This document shows positions 1-11,256 of a stretch of DNA of 64,000 bases, piece after piece. Source of the DNA: Miscanthus floridulus (taxonomy: Eukaryota; Streptophyta; Magnoliopsida; Poales; Poaceae); the NCBI RefSeq assembly GCF_019320115.1, contig NC_089581.1, positions 94,982,802 to 95,046,801 of the forward strand. The letters are read 5' to 3'. A program made the position numbers and the translations under genes. Under the pieces are notes generated by a model, which ran no database searches, was not told where the DNA came from, and saw nothing but the letters and a program-made list of their open reading frames with translations. Each line of letters starts with the position of its first letter. The stretch's first letter is position 1.

Positions 1-2010
1 CACCGCCGTGTCGTTGCCTGCCGAGCATGCCACCACCACAACACCACCACCCAATCCGTCTCACACGTAGCTCCACCATGACCTACTCCACCCCCCGAGT
101 AGCTAGTGCCACCATTCGAGCTCAGGTGAGGCCACATTGCGCCATCGCCATCGCCACCATGGTCGTGGTACACCGGCGAGCTTGAGCCTACCCGTGGCCG
201 GCCCCAACCAGTGCCTCTCTAACCTCCCTCTCCCTCAGTTTGTCTTCACCGTAGGTCCTAGAAGCTAGAGCCACAACCCGTTGAACCATTACCGCCTCGA
301 CGACACCGGAACACACGACCACGCCATGCGCATCCGCCATGGCCATGAGCACGAGCTCGCCATAGCCAAACCTAACTAGTCTCCCTTCTCTCCCTCTTGT
401 GTTCATTTTCGTACCACCTTGAGCCCTAGTATCTAACCCTAGAACGAATGCATGTCACCGGTAGTCACCTCGTTGAAACGTCAAGCACCGCCACCATGCA
501 CTGAGCGTCGCCCAGCTCTACGCACGGGGCCGAACCTCACCGCCGCTCCACTATGGCTTGATCTGAACCCTAGATCTCCGCTGGAGTCCCCTATTGTCGT
601 AGACGAGCTTGGGCGAGCCTACCATTGCCAGAGATGGCGATGCTGCCGCCATGGCCGCCATTGAGATAGCTTTGCCGAGCCTTTGAGCCAATCGCAGGCA
701 CCAGTCGACATGGAACGACGAGTCGGGTTTGACGGTGATGACGCTACCGCCGGTGACCTCGCCGTCGGTGAGATATCACCGGTCAACCGCTGCCCCTACC
801 TCGGTGTGGCTGACATGTGGGACCAATTTGACCATGGGACCCACATGTCAGCGCCTCAGGGTGTATACACCGGGTGTACCGAGCTGTAGGCTGGGTTTGG
901 GATTTTATTTTTAATTGTTTTTAGAAATCGATTCAAACTTTAAAAATTCATATCTAGAGCTAGGAGTGTCCAAATTGAGTGAAACAAATTTTGTTGACTT
1001 CATATTGATTAGTACTATCTGTTAAAAATATGAAACCTGATGTATGACATAGTTTTATGCCCTGTTTAAATTATCTTGTTTATTCCTAGTAATCTAAGAA
1101 AATCCATAACTTGAGTTTGGTATATGCTAAAAATGTGATTCCAATTTTGGTAGTCATGTTTTGACAAGTTGTAGCTATGAAAAATATGAAACCTACAGTT
1201 AATATGCTGAGAATAGGATTTCTTAATTTGGCTTAATTAAATGCTAGTTCTTAGGAAATTAATTGGGGTCAAATTAGGTAACCTATGGACATGAATTAAT
1301 TTTCACAATATACTGGTGTTATGAGGAATGTAAGAAAAATATGAAATCTGTTGCTTGACTCTTTTCACTATGCTAAGTATATTTAAGTGGCTATAAAGCA
1401 TGTAACTTGTCATTTTTGTAGAGGCTGCTATACATATCCAAATGGCATGAAATTTTAACAGTGGTCTCTTGAGAGCATGCATAAGCTACTGTAATGTTTC
1501 CCAATTTTTTTGTGCAATAAAAGCAGCAGTTCTAATTTTCATCCAAATTAAATGAATTAATAAAGGCTTGTATACAATTGATTTAGGTCCAACCATTATA
1601 CCCTTCAACATGTTGGTGATGTATCTAATCTGCTGGTACAGTTGGTGGTGAATAATTTGGATTGGGTGTATGCAGTTATATATTCATTGCTCTATAATTC
1701 AATTGCATCTAGTTCTTGGAATTTAGGCTTGGTGTGAGCATGGTGCTTGTTAAAATTAGATGATTCGGCTAATTAAGATGAGTTGCTAGCTGTAGGTGAT
1801 AGACCTCTTAATGATGATGAGCAACTCTATCTTAGGTTGAGTGTATGTTACTTTACTAGAAAAGAGATGTACACCTACTCAGTAAAATTTAGTTAATCAT
1901 AGTATTACCTTGTTATCATGTTGGTTAGAGAGGTATATATATGTATTGCACCATATCATCCATATCACCACCTACGCATTCTTGTATCTTATTGTGTGCT
2001 CATGCATATA

Positions 2011-2196
2011 GGATCACCGGAGGGAATCATGCTGTTGGAATTTGAGGTTGTGGATGAAGAGGACCAGGAGGCACCACAGCAAGTAGCTCTAGAAAGTGAA
2101 GAGCAGGCCCCAGAGGAATTACCGGAGTGCCTAGATCATAGGCCTACCTCCTTTTTGAAAGGCAAGCCCCGGAGCATTCTAAGCCTCCAATGTTTT
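2011..2196 (+). CDS. Coding-like acidic module inside the LTR of A
   Basis: About 62 codons stay open within a longer open frame, 1918-2283. The module has a hydrophobic start (EGIMLLEFE), an acidic glutamate-rich linker, and a conserved tail with PECLDHRP and SFLKGKPRSILSL. The minus-strand LTR of G carries the same module at 48693-48869. In the two conserved blocks, 17 codons differ synonymously and 5 change the amino acid, as expected for a translated sequence under selection. An acceptor-like ATAG precedes it in both families, so it may be a second exon joined to an upstream LTR exon. I do not recognise the protein family. In the 3' LTR of A only the second half survives. Confidence 0.5.
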
Positions 2197-2328
2197 ACAA
2201 ATATCAACTTGAGTCCTTTTATGTTTGATGCATTAGGTGCATATAATTTCCTTGTCCAGAAATATACATTGAACCCTATGTAGGTCTAGGATCGAATAAA
2301 TGCTTAGCAATGCTTAGTCGGTAGAAGT

Positions 2329-2349
2329 CGGGTGATTTCCTGTCACCTG
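2329..2349 (+). other. Conserved LTR hairpin 1 (copy in 5' LTR of A)
   Basis: The arms cgggtga and tcacctg pair with one G-U wobble around a seven-base loop. The same hairpin occurs in the LTRs of G (48505-48525) and C (14364-14384), where two base pairs have changed on both sides. Confidence 0.55.
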
Positions 2350-3153
2350 CGAGATATAGGTGGATACCGAGTCACGGTTGGCTATATTTGCTATCATGTA
2401 AAAGAACCATGGGATGATGTAAATGGAGGCCAGACGAAGTCTATGTAGTAGGTGGAGCTCTTGTGATTCAGTCTATGCTGATTAAGGACCACATCATTGT
2501 TGGTCCTCGGTCATTTGGAACGCATGCCTCTCACTTAGCTAGCCGGATAACTCGTTCCGATCGAGAAGTCGAGTAGCTCAACTCAGGTCGGGCCCCATTC
2601 TATAAGAGTGCCTACTTTGGATGGTAGTAAGGATGTGCAGGGAGCTAGACGTCAGCCCACTGGTAGGCTAGGCCTGATCGTCCTGGTAGCTGGTTGTCCC
2701 TGATTGTGCGGCGCTTATCAAACCCGTGAAATATGTACCTGAGTTGTACCAAAGGTGACCTAAGACTACCTTGGTGTAGGTATGTCTAGGTTTATGTTAG
2801 GAATACTGCCTAGCTGGTTGCAATCGATTCGAATCGCTGTCTCTCCTAGATAGTGAGAAACTTGACTGAGATCCTTCTATCGTAGTGATTAATGGCAAGT
2901 GGAATGGTTCTGAGGGTGATATAATAAATGGCTATGGTTACTATTGTTATTTTACTTAATTATATATCACATGTTTGGCATAGGTTAGTTGCTAACTTAG
3001 AGATAATGCTATAATTAACTTGTAACCGAATTATAAAATGTGTAGCTCAACTAGTGGCTTTTTATGCAAGATGTTGCCAAGCTAGCTCCACTTATAAAGC
3101 TTTGCATGATCCTTGGTGTCACTTTATTTTTGGTTTATGACCGGTAAGTCTAG

Positions 3154-3175
3154 CTAAGTACCTTCTCGTACTCAG
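3154..3175 (+). other. Conserved LTR hairpin 2 (copy in 5' LTR of A)
   Basis: ctaagtac and gtactcag pair, with one A-C mismatch, around a six-base loop. A GGTAAGT splice-donor-like site lies ten bases upstream (3143-3149). It sits about 460 bp before the LTR end, as in G. Confidence 0.55.
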
Positions 3176-3633
3176 GGTTTATTTCCCACTTGTTGCAGAT
3201 GGCACGGTATATCATCGGTATTGTAAGAATTGATTCTCTCCCGCCGTGGACGAGGAGTAAGGCCATGGGCAAGGCTCTTCTAGGTTATTTCATCTACGAT
3301 GCTTTTGTTGAACTTGATCACAAACTTGCATGAATTTGAACAAGTGTGGGTGATGTTGGTTTAAAACTATATTGCTTCTACTACTACATGTAAACTTGGT
3401 ATTGTAATAACTATTTTTGAACTCCGATGTAGGTTGAGGTACTTGTGAACTTATGTAACATGTGGCTTGTATGTTGAATCATGTACAATCTTGGTTGTAT
3501 GTTGGATTATTCGAGATCCTTCATGATACTCGATGGACTACTAAGTTTATATGGGCTTATGTATGACAGTGCGATCGCTTCGGTTGTTGCCATTGTACTT
3601 GTGCCCTTATAAATTGGTCGGTTCTAGCACAAC

Positions 3634-3645
3634 TGGTATCAGTGC
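3634..3645 (+). other. Primer binding site of element A (initiator Met tRNA type)
   Basis: tggtatcagtgc starts two bases after the LTR end. It matches the usual TGGTATCAGAGC site except for one base (A to T), which would weaken priming. Confidence 0.75.
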
Positions 3646-4022
3646 AAGATTCAACATTACTAGTCATATATGTATTTAAAACAAAGGTTTTTATTTTATA
3701 AACCCAGTTTTGGCAACTTATAGATATATATAGGCATGTTCAAATCTGTAATTTAAAATCTAAAGTGTGCCAATTATCATTTCCTTATGCCCAGTTAAGG
3801 ATTTTAGGTGGCTTAGTAAGTACTAACTTTGGGGGTATACTTTCTTGCAATTTTTTTTTCATTGTCCATACGGCGTGCTATTGTATGGGTGCCATTCGCT
3901 TGAATGGTAATGTATGGATCACTATAGCTCTACGCCTAGGTAAGATGATGAGTGGCAGGACCGCAAGATGTGAGTGTGCGGTCTAAGGGGATAGGTAGCT
4001 TTGGTACTAAAGTATATGTGTG

Positions 4023-4027
<5 letters not shown>

Positions 4028-4052
<25 letters not shown>
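4028..4052. repeat. TA microsatellite left of the MITE
   Basis: About 12 uninterrupted AT units directly border the terminal repeat of the MITE. A second TA tract lies on its other side. Confidence 0.95.
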
Positions 4053-4053
<1 letters not shown>

Positions 4054-4058
4054 GGGAG

Positions 4059-4383
<325 letters not shown>

Positions 4384-4857
4384 GAAGGTATTTAATTGTG
4401 GGTTAGCTTCGATACGACCATATATGCATATTTATACGTATGTGTGAGACGTATTTACTTTTGGGTAGCTTTGATATGGAAGTATATATATAATGGGTAT
4501 ATATATGGAAGTATTTAGCTTGCAAGCTAGAGACTAGATTTTCATTTTCGCATATATATAATTGTAGGGTTGGGCTAAAATGAAATTCTTTTGCAGGTAC
4601 ACTAACAATGAAATGTGTAGCCGACTAGTTATGCTTATACTATGAGAGAACATATGTATGCCACCATGTATATCGCTAGAACCTTAATGTTTTCCTAAGT
4701 TTGTGAGGACGTACGAAATGTGCATGCGTCATGATAATTCATTCATTAGCATACTTGCATTGTTCCTCCCCTTATAAGTTTGTTATTCTGTTAAGTAACT
4801 CTTTCCTAATGTAAGGTTGTTCTCACAATAGTTGCACCATAATTTTTGTTGGTACAT

Positions 4858-5975
4858 ATGGCAGCACCAGTGGGGAGTGAGACTTTCCTAGAAATGTTCG
4901 ACACCCCTGCCCTACTCTGGAGGGTGTTGCATTTTGTGGGTTACACCGAACCGCCCCGCTATGTCTAGATGGAAGAATATTTGAAAGGGCAACCATGGTA
5001 TGAGGTGTAGCTAACCATACCTGCTCATGCCCAAGCACCCCTATGGCAGGAGTGGAAAGCGAAATCCAAGGGAAAACTACTTGGGAAGGTGCCCAAGTGG
5101 TTGCTTTTGAGGTGTTGAGCAAGGTCTACCAACAACACGGGGATGAGCTCACCGGCAGTGCTGCTAGTACCTTTCCTCAGGTGGATCCATCAGTTATGGC
5201 ATGGGTATAGTATAACTGCAATGCTTAGGTGCGAGACCGAGATGAGCGAGCATAGAGTTCTAGCCTGGCGATGAGTGCTATGTTTGCCGTGATGAAGATG
5301 TTTTACGCTTGTTAGGATAACCGGGACTTCTGGCAGAAGTCCTATACCACCTTCATGGATAGGCTCATGAGAGCCAAAGCTGCACAGCAAAAGCTAAGGA
5401 AGCGTGTGTGCAAGCACAAGAAGGTAGCTAGGGAGGCTCTCTAGGATATAAATGATGCATATGTAGCATATGGGGCCCTACCAACTTAGATGGAATAGGT
5501 TGACCAGCAGAGGGCTATAGCCTAGGTAGCAAGGGCCGATGAAGAGGCTGTGCTGGCTAGACTGTAGGAGTATATGGAGGCCACTCACGCCGAGGCGTTC
5601 ACTGCTATGCGCCAGCGTATCCTAGCTAACAACCGCGCAACTCTAGTAGAAGCAGCACAAGACAGAGCTGAGGCTGAGGCAGCACAACAGGCACACGTTG
5701 AGTGGGATTTGCGCCATCGGCTTGCTCATACCTAGAATGTGGTAGTTGATCTTCAGCATGAGGTGCATTATCTGAACAACCAACTACACCTGCTCCTTAA
5801 TGAGGAAGAAGAAGATCTAGATATGTTGGTAGAAGATGATGGTTAGGAAGAAGAAGTGGAGCCTATAGATAAGGATGATGCTATATCCGACCTCGACAGC
5901 GAGCACATTGATGAATAGAGCAGCTTTAGTGACTAGCTTGATGCGCTAGATGTTATCCTCTGCTATCTTATGTAA
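4858..5975 (+). pseudogene. ORF0-like leader gene of element A (decayed)
   Basis: A reading frame of about 370 codons starts at ATG 4858 and ends at TAA 5973-5975, upstream of gag. It contains 15 in-frame stops, all TAG, and one frameshift in the homopolymer run near 5070-5077. Its first third resembles the ORF0 remnant of C (a stretch with a ..VAFEVLSKVYQQH.. core). The middle is rich in alanine, glutamine and charged residues and is probably helical or coiled coil, and the end is very acidic. ORF0 genes upstream of gag have been described, as I recall, for some rice gypsy elements with long LTRs; the function is unknown. It is not gag: there is no zinc knuckle, and gag follows at 6294. Confidence 0.6.
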
Positions 5976-6293
5976 TGGACATGTAGTTTAAGTTTTGGTC
6001 TCATGAGGTAACCTTGATGTAATATGGAACCTTGCTTGTTGGTCCATGATGGTTGGAACTCTAATGAAAGTTCAGTTTCATTCGTGGGTAAAACATGGTG
6101 CGCATATGAACACATTGCGAGGATAATAAGTAATAAGATTGGTGATGTTATGTGGTGGGAATGAATTGTTGTGCCTCTATTTTATTATATGAATTTTCAG
6201 TTCTCTCTAGTAAATTTAGTTTGGCATGATTGTACAATCCTTCTGCAATTTCTCAACATCATCTAATAATTACTTATTGTTGCAATTTGTAGA

Positions 6294-7274
6294 TGACTTG
6301 CACTCGCTCTGGCGCTGGTACCAGTCTGGGTGGAAATGATGGTGGCCTACCACCACCACCACCACCCACTGTGACTGAGTTTTTCGCGTAGTTCTTAGGG
6401 AACCAGCGAGCCATGGAGGAGACACTGCGCCATATTACGCAGAACACAGCTCGTGCCCACTAGCAGAATCAGGGGCCAGAGCCAAATCAATATAGTACAT
6501 TCAAGGACTTTCTGGAGACAAAGCCTCCCATTTTTAAGAAGGCAGAAGAACCACTCTAGGCTGATGAGTGATTGAACACTATCGAATAGAAGTTCTGCCT
6601 ATTGAGGGTCACCGAACTAATGAAAGCTGAGTACATGTCGCATCAACTACAAGGACCTATAGGTATTTGGTGGACTCACTATTTGTCTACCTTACCTGCT
6701 AGTGCTAATGTTACTTGGGAGTAGTTCAAGACAACCTTCAGGGGACACCATATACCCCCATGGTGGATGAGGATGAAAGTGGCAGAGTTTATGAGGCTAA
6801 CTCAGGGGACTAAAACCCTCAATGAGTACATGCATGCCTTTACTAACTTGTCAAGGTATGCGCCATAATTTGTGAACACTGAGGAGAAAAAGATAGAGAG
6901 CTTCAAGCGTGGGCTTGGCACTAAATTGATGAAAACCCTATCCAATTCTAAGTGTGCAACCTATAATGATTTTTTAGTGATGCTCTCACTCAAGAAAATC
7001 AGAACAATTTACATGCCATAGCAAAAGGCCGCAAGTGAGCCGCTGAAGTTGGTGCATTAGGTTCGTCTCAGTCAAAAGCCCCTATGGCAACAAGGCCTCA
7101 GTTTTGTCCACTAGCACCCAAGTTTAGGCCTCCCTCAAAGAAGACACAACCTAGCCAGCAGCAAAAAGTATATCGCAAAGCCTTCACTATTGCCCTACCC
7201 AAGGGAAATGCTGGACAAGGAAGCTCAGCAGGACCAAGAAACGACCAGCCGTGCTTCAACTTCAATCGGGTGGA
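6294..7274 (+). pseudogene. gag: gag of element A, truncated at the zinc knuckle
   Basis: The frame opens at ATG 6294 with a run of prolines, then shows a retrotransposon gag core (motifs KPPIF, LQGP, WWTHY, NEYMHAF, LSRYAP, FKRGL), typical of chromovirus capsid. In-frame stops are mostly TAG (seven), with one TGA and one TAA, and a frameshift occurs near 7060-7085. The final frame reaches the first cysteine of the zinc knuckle (PCFNFNRV) and runs straight into LTR sequence at about 7275. The nucleic-acid-binding knuckle and all of pol are therefore deleted. Confidence 0.8.
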
Positions 7275-7548
7275 AGTAGCTCTAGAAAGCGAAGAGCAGG
7301 CCCTAGAGGAATTACTGGAGTGCCTAGATCATAGGCCTACCTCCTTTCTTAACGGCAAGCCCCAGAGCATTCTAAGCCTCCTATGTTTTATAAATATCAA
7401 CTTGATTTCTTTTATGATTGATACATTAGGTTATAGGAGTTGATTGGAAACACTTGGTGCATATAATTTCCTTGTCAAGAAATATACTTTGAACCCTATG
7501 TAGGTCCAGGATTGAATAAATGCTTAGCAATGCTTAGTCGGTAGAAGT

Positions 7549-7569
7549 CGGGTGATTTCCTATCACCTA
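7549..7569 (+). other. LTR hairpin 1, copy in 3' LTR of A
   Basis: gggtgat and atcacct pair around ttcct, with one G-U pair. Compared with the 5' LTR copy, one loop-side base has changed to extend the stem. Confidence 0.5.
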
Positions 7570-8374
7570 TGAGATATAGGTGGATACCGAGTCACGGTTG
7601 GCAATATTTTCTATCATGTAAAATAACCATGGGATGATGTAAATGGAGGCCGGACGGAGTCTATGTAGTTGGGAGAACTCATGTGATTCCATCTGTGCCG
7701 ATTAAGGACCGCTTCATTATTGGTCCTTGGTCATTTTGAACGCATGCCTCTCACTTAGCTGGCCGGATAACTCGTTTCGACCATGAAACCAAGTAGCTCA
7801 ACTCAAGCCAGGCCTCGTTCTATAAGATTGCGCACTCTGGATTGTAGTAAGGATGTGCGGGGAGCCAGATGTGAGCCCAAGGGTAGGCTGGGCCTGATCG
7901 TCCTAGAAACTGGTTGTCCCTGATTGTGCGATGCTGATCGAACCCACGAAATATGTACCTAAGTTGTACCAAAGGTGACCTAAGCCTACCTTGGCGTAGG
8001 TATGTCTAGGTTTATGTTAGAAATACTACCTAGCTGGTTGCAATCAATTTGAATCATCGTCTCTCCCAGATAGTGAGAACTTGACTGAGCTTCCTTCTAT
8101 CGTAGTGATTAATGGCAAGTGGAATGGTTCTGAGGATGATATAATAAATGGCTATGGTTACTGTTGTTATTTTACTTAATTATATATCACATGTTTTCCA
8201 TAGGTTAGTTGCTAACTTAGAGATAATAGCTATAATTAACTTGTAACCGAATTATAAAATGTGTAGCTCAACTAGTGGCTTTTTATGCAAGATGTTGCCA
8301 AGCTGGCTCCACTTATAAAGCCTTGCATGATCCTTGGTGTCACTTTATTTTTGGTTTATGATGAGTAAGTCTAG

Positions 8375-8396
8375 CTAAGTACCTTCTTGTACTTAG
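8375..8396 (+). other. LTR hairpin 2, copy in 3' LTR of A
   Basis: ctaagtac and gtacttag form a perfect eight-base stem; the 5' LTR copy has one mismatch. Confidence 0.5.
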
Positions 8397-8852
8397 GGTT
8401 TATTTCCCACTTGTTGCAAATGGCACGGTATATCATGGGTATTGTAAGAATTGCTTCTCTCCCGCCATGGACGAGGAGTAAGGCCATGGGCAAGGCTCTT
8501 CTAGGTTATTTAATCTATGATGCTTTTGTTGGACTTGATCACAAACTGGCCTATATTTGAACAAGTGTGGGTGATGTTGGTTTAAAACTATATTGTTTCT
8601 ACTACTACATTTAAACTTGGTATTGTAATAACTATATTTGAACTCCGTTGTAGGTTGAGGTACTTGTGAACTTATGTAACATGTGGCTTGCATGTTGAAT
8701 TGTGTATGATCTTGGTTGTATGTTGGATTATTCAAGATCCTTCATGATACTCGACGGACTACCAGGTTTATATGGGCTAAAGTATGATAGTGTGATCGCT
8801 CCGGTGGTTGCCATTATACTTGTGCCCTTATAAATTAGTCGGTTCTACCACA

Positions 8853-9616
8853 CGAATGAAGGAAATGGTTGTAGCAGCTTCAATTCGCATCGGTGAGACC
8901 AAAGCATCATCGGCAGCAGGTAGGGCTAGGGCGGCTTCTTTGTAGGTGGGGAAAGAGGGCAGCGCACCAAGGGCTTGAGTTTATAGATCAAGGGCACTCC
9001 ATGGAAGGAAAGGGGGATCCCTATTGGAATATAGCTCGGAGAAGAGGGAAGGTGGCGGTGGGCTCTTTCCATCACGAAGAAAGATGACAGGGATGGTGGC
9101 TGATGCATTGGACCCATTGAGCAAAGAGAGAAGGTGTGGGGCTACGCTATCAGCTGCACAAAGATGGGGGCAAGGGGGTGACATGCCCAGTCCTATGCGG
9201 CTTGGCTGCTAGGACGGCCAGTTGGGTTGGGCCATGGTCTTAGCTAGGCTAGTGGGTGGAGTGGGCCTCGGCGCAGTGAAGCAAGCCAAGGTGGCGCTTA
9301 GGGTCGATGGCTTTGGCTGGGATCTAGCCAACAGGCCAAAAACCAGGAGAGGGAGGGAAAAGAGAAATCTTTTTTACTTTTTCTGAAACTAAATTTTCCA
9401 AATCATTTTCAAAAGGAGTTGAATTCAGTTTGAGTTCAATTCAAAACCACCCAATATAGAAACAAATATGTAGCAACATGTATGCATCCACATGTTCCTA
9501 GCCTAATGATTGATTTTAATATAACAATAATTATTATTCCCTATTTTTGAATGCAGACATTGCATAATTAAATCAATTTTGACTATTTCAAAATAATGAA
9601 AATTTCAGGGTGTTAC
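8853..9616 (-). repeat. Probable fragment of an older gypsy LTR, - strand
   Basis: The minus strand begins at 9616 with TGTAACACCCTG, the usual start of gypsy LTRs in this window. It continues AT-rich and then into a GC-rich exon-like part (8900-9350), the same architecture as the F LTR. No second copy is present, and a clear polypurine tract is not visible to the right, so it may be a solo or cut LTR. Element A seems to have inserted into it. Confidence 0.4.
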
Positions 9617-9891
9617 AGATAGCACATCTCTTACACTTTTATCATTGCTTCATATAAAAGAGTTAACCTAGAGATGCTATTTTTTGAGCGATAAGGACTA
9701 TAAGCTAGTTTTCACCCTCCTAAATTTCTAAGATGGTTTTAAACCACCACACTGCAACCACAAATGGGCCACATGAGTCAAGTACTATAGGCTAACTATT
9801 TAGCTAGGAATTACAATTAGAATCAAGGATTAAATAAATAAATAATTAAATAGTCCAAGAGATGGGAAAGGGAAGGGGTGGAGTAGAAGGG
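9617..9891. other. Unassigned AT-rich spacer
   Basis: I see no gene or named repeat here. It is the left flank of element E; the last five bases, aaggg, are the candidate target duplication. Confidence 0.4.
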
Positions 9892-11237
9892 TGTTGGTAT
9901 TTATAAGTGCAAATAGAATATGAAGGATTCCACAAGAGCACAGAATACCATTGTAGCATTTTACTAGAAGTATTCCACGTATCATTATTTATATTTTACC
10001 ATAGGGAAACAATGGAGTAAAGATTATTGAATATCAGAGGAGTATCTATCAGTTAACATACCATCATAGCTAGAGCAAGGGGTAAAGGTAATGATAGGAA
10101 TTAAGCATAATGACACTCAGGGGATAGATCACTAAGATACTGTAAACTAGTTAACTTAGGAGAACAACGGTTGAGGTAGATTCCTATGATATTCTTATTA
10201 CAGGATCAAAGTATATATACACCCGACTATAGCTAAGACACACTCTACTCTTGTGCACTTCGGGACACCACTAGACAGTAGAGCATCACAAAAGGATAAC
10301 TCTACTAACGCGACTATGGTCCTACAATTTAAGAACCTTCTCACATGGGGTGGACTACAAAGGATAGATGGGGCTGTCACCTCCCGTTGCTACCACACAG
10401 CCAGGGAACAAGGTGTACTCATAGGCAGAGCATCGTATAAGCATCATGCTTACATGAGGCTCGGCTACTTAGCCCAATTGATAAACTAGCATGCTAAGAG
10501 GTCTATGAACCCCGACACAAAAGTAAAGATAACTTCAACTAAGCAAGATACATATTAAAAGTAAGCATAGCCATGTAGATGGGAATATGATGAATTGATA
10601 ATAAGTCTTACAAGATGTAGAAGTGAAGATACAAGGCTTTGTCGAGCCTCCAAGACTAGATCCAAAACTTGAGCATGAGCCCAACTCGACCCTTACTCCT
10701 AAGCTACTAATCTACTGCATTAGAGAGTTCTAGACCTGTTCCTCCTAGTGTGTTGATCTGGATGACAGATATGAATTAGGGTTTTCCTAAATGGCTCCAG
10801 TAGGGGGTAGAGGCTGCTATATATAGGGGTAGCATCAATTCTGGACCCTCGGATTAAACCAACAGCGTAGATGTGATCTTTAAGGCGGTGGAGAACCTTC
10901 ATAGCAAGGAGGGGCTGACTAATGGGGCTAGTAGGACGGCTGGCCTACATGTGGGGTCAGCCAGCCCCCATGTTAGTCTCTTGGCTCGATCTTCGGTGGA
11001 GAGTCTTCTAGAGTGTTCTAGAGTCTTCCTACGTCAGTTTTGTCACGGATAAACGTGATTTAATCTAACGAATAGGTCTTCCTTGATGGTTTTTTGGATA
11101 AACCCTACTGAAAATGTAGATTCACCAAAACTTGTGGAATTTATTAGTTTAAACCCAAGACCTATGTTTGGTGATGAAATTAAGTATATATATAGGTTAT
11201 ATTGATGATTTATGATTGATATTAACAACCATCAACA
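9892..11237 (-). repeat. 3' LTR of element E
   Basis: This 1,346-bp LTR reads TGTTGATGG... to ...CCAACA on the minus strand. It contains a TATA box at 10817-10826. The right border is followed by a purine-rich tract. Confidence 0.85.
10817..10826 (-). promoter_or_regulatory. TATA box of E LTR (3' copy)
   Basis: ctatatatag on the minus strand lies 411 bp into the LTR. It is conserved in the other LTR at 35257-35266. Confidence 0.6.
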
Positions 11238-11256
11238 AGCTCCCCCACACTTAACC
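11238..11256 (-). other. Polypurine tract of element E
   Basis: The minus strand reads aagtgtgggggagct directly before the LTR start, where second-strand DNA synthesis is primed. Confidence 0.7.

Larger units (their letters stand above)
1..3631 (+). repeat. 5' LTR of element A (left end outside window)
   Basis: The segment 2076-3631 is repeated at 7275-8852, and the right end (ctagcaca) is followed two bases later by a primer site. Bases 1-900 are GC-rich and exon-like and match in style and partly in sequence the LTR of G on the other strand (about 50340-50800), so they are LTR and not a host gene. A GTGAG donor-like site lies at 768-772. The part 900-2000 is AT-rich and resembles an intron. 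The LTR of G is 4.7 kb, so this copy probably lacks about 1 kb on the left. Confidence 0.8.
7275..8852 (+). repeat. 3' LTR of element A, first half deleted
   Basis: From the shared string aagtagctctag on, this repeats 2076-3631 at roughly 93-95% identity. The part matching 1-2075 is missing. It retains the tail of the LTR coding module (to about 7388), hairpin 1 (7549-7569) and hairpin 2 (8375-8396). The right end ctaccaca is at 8852. Confidence 0.85.
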
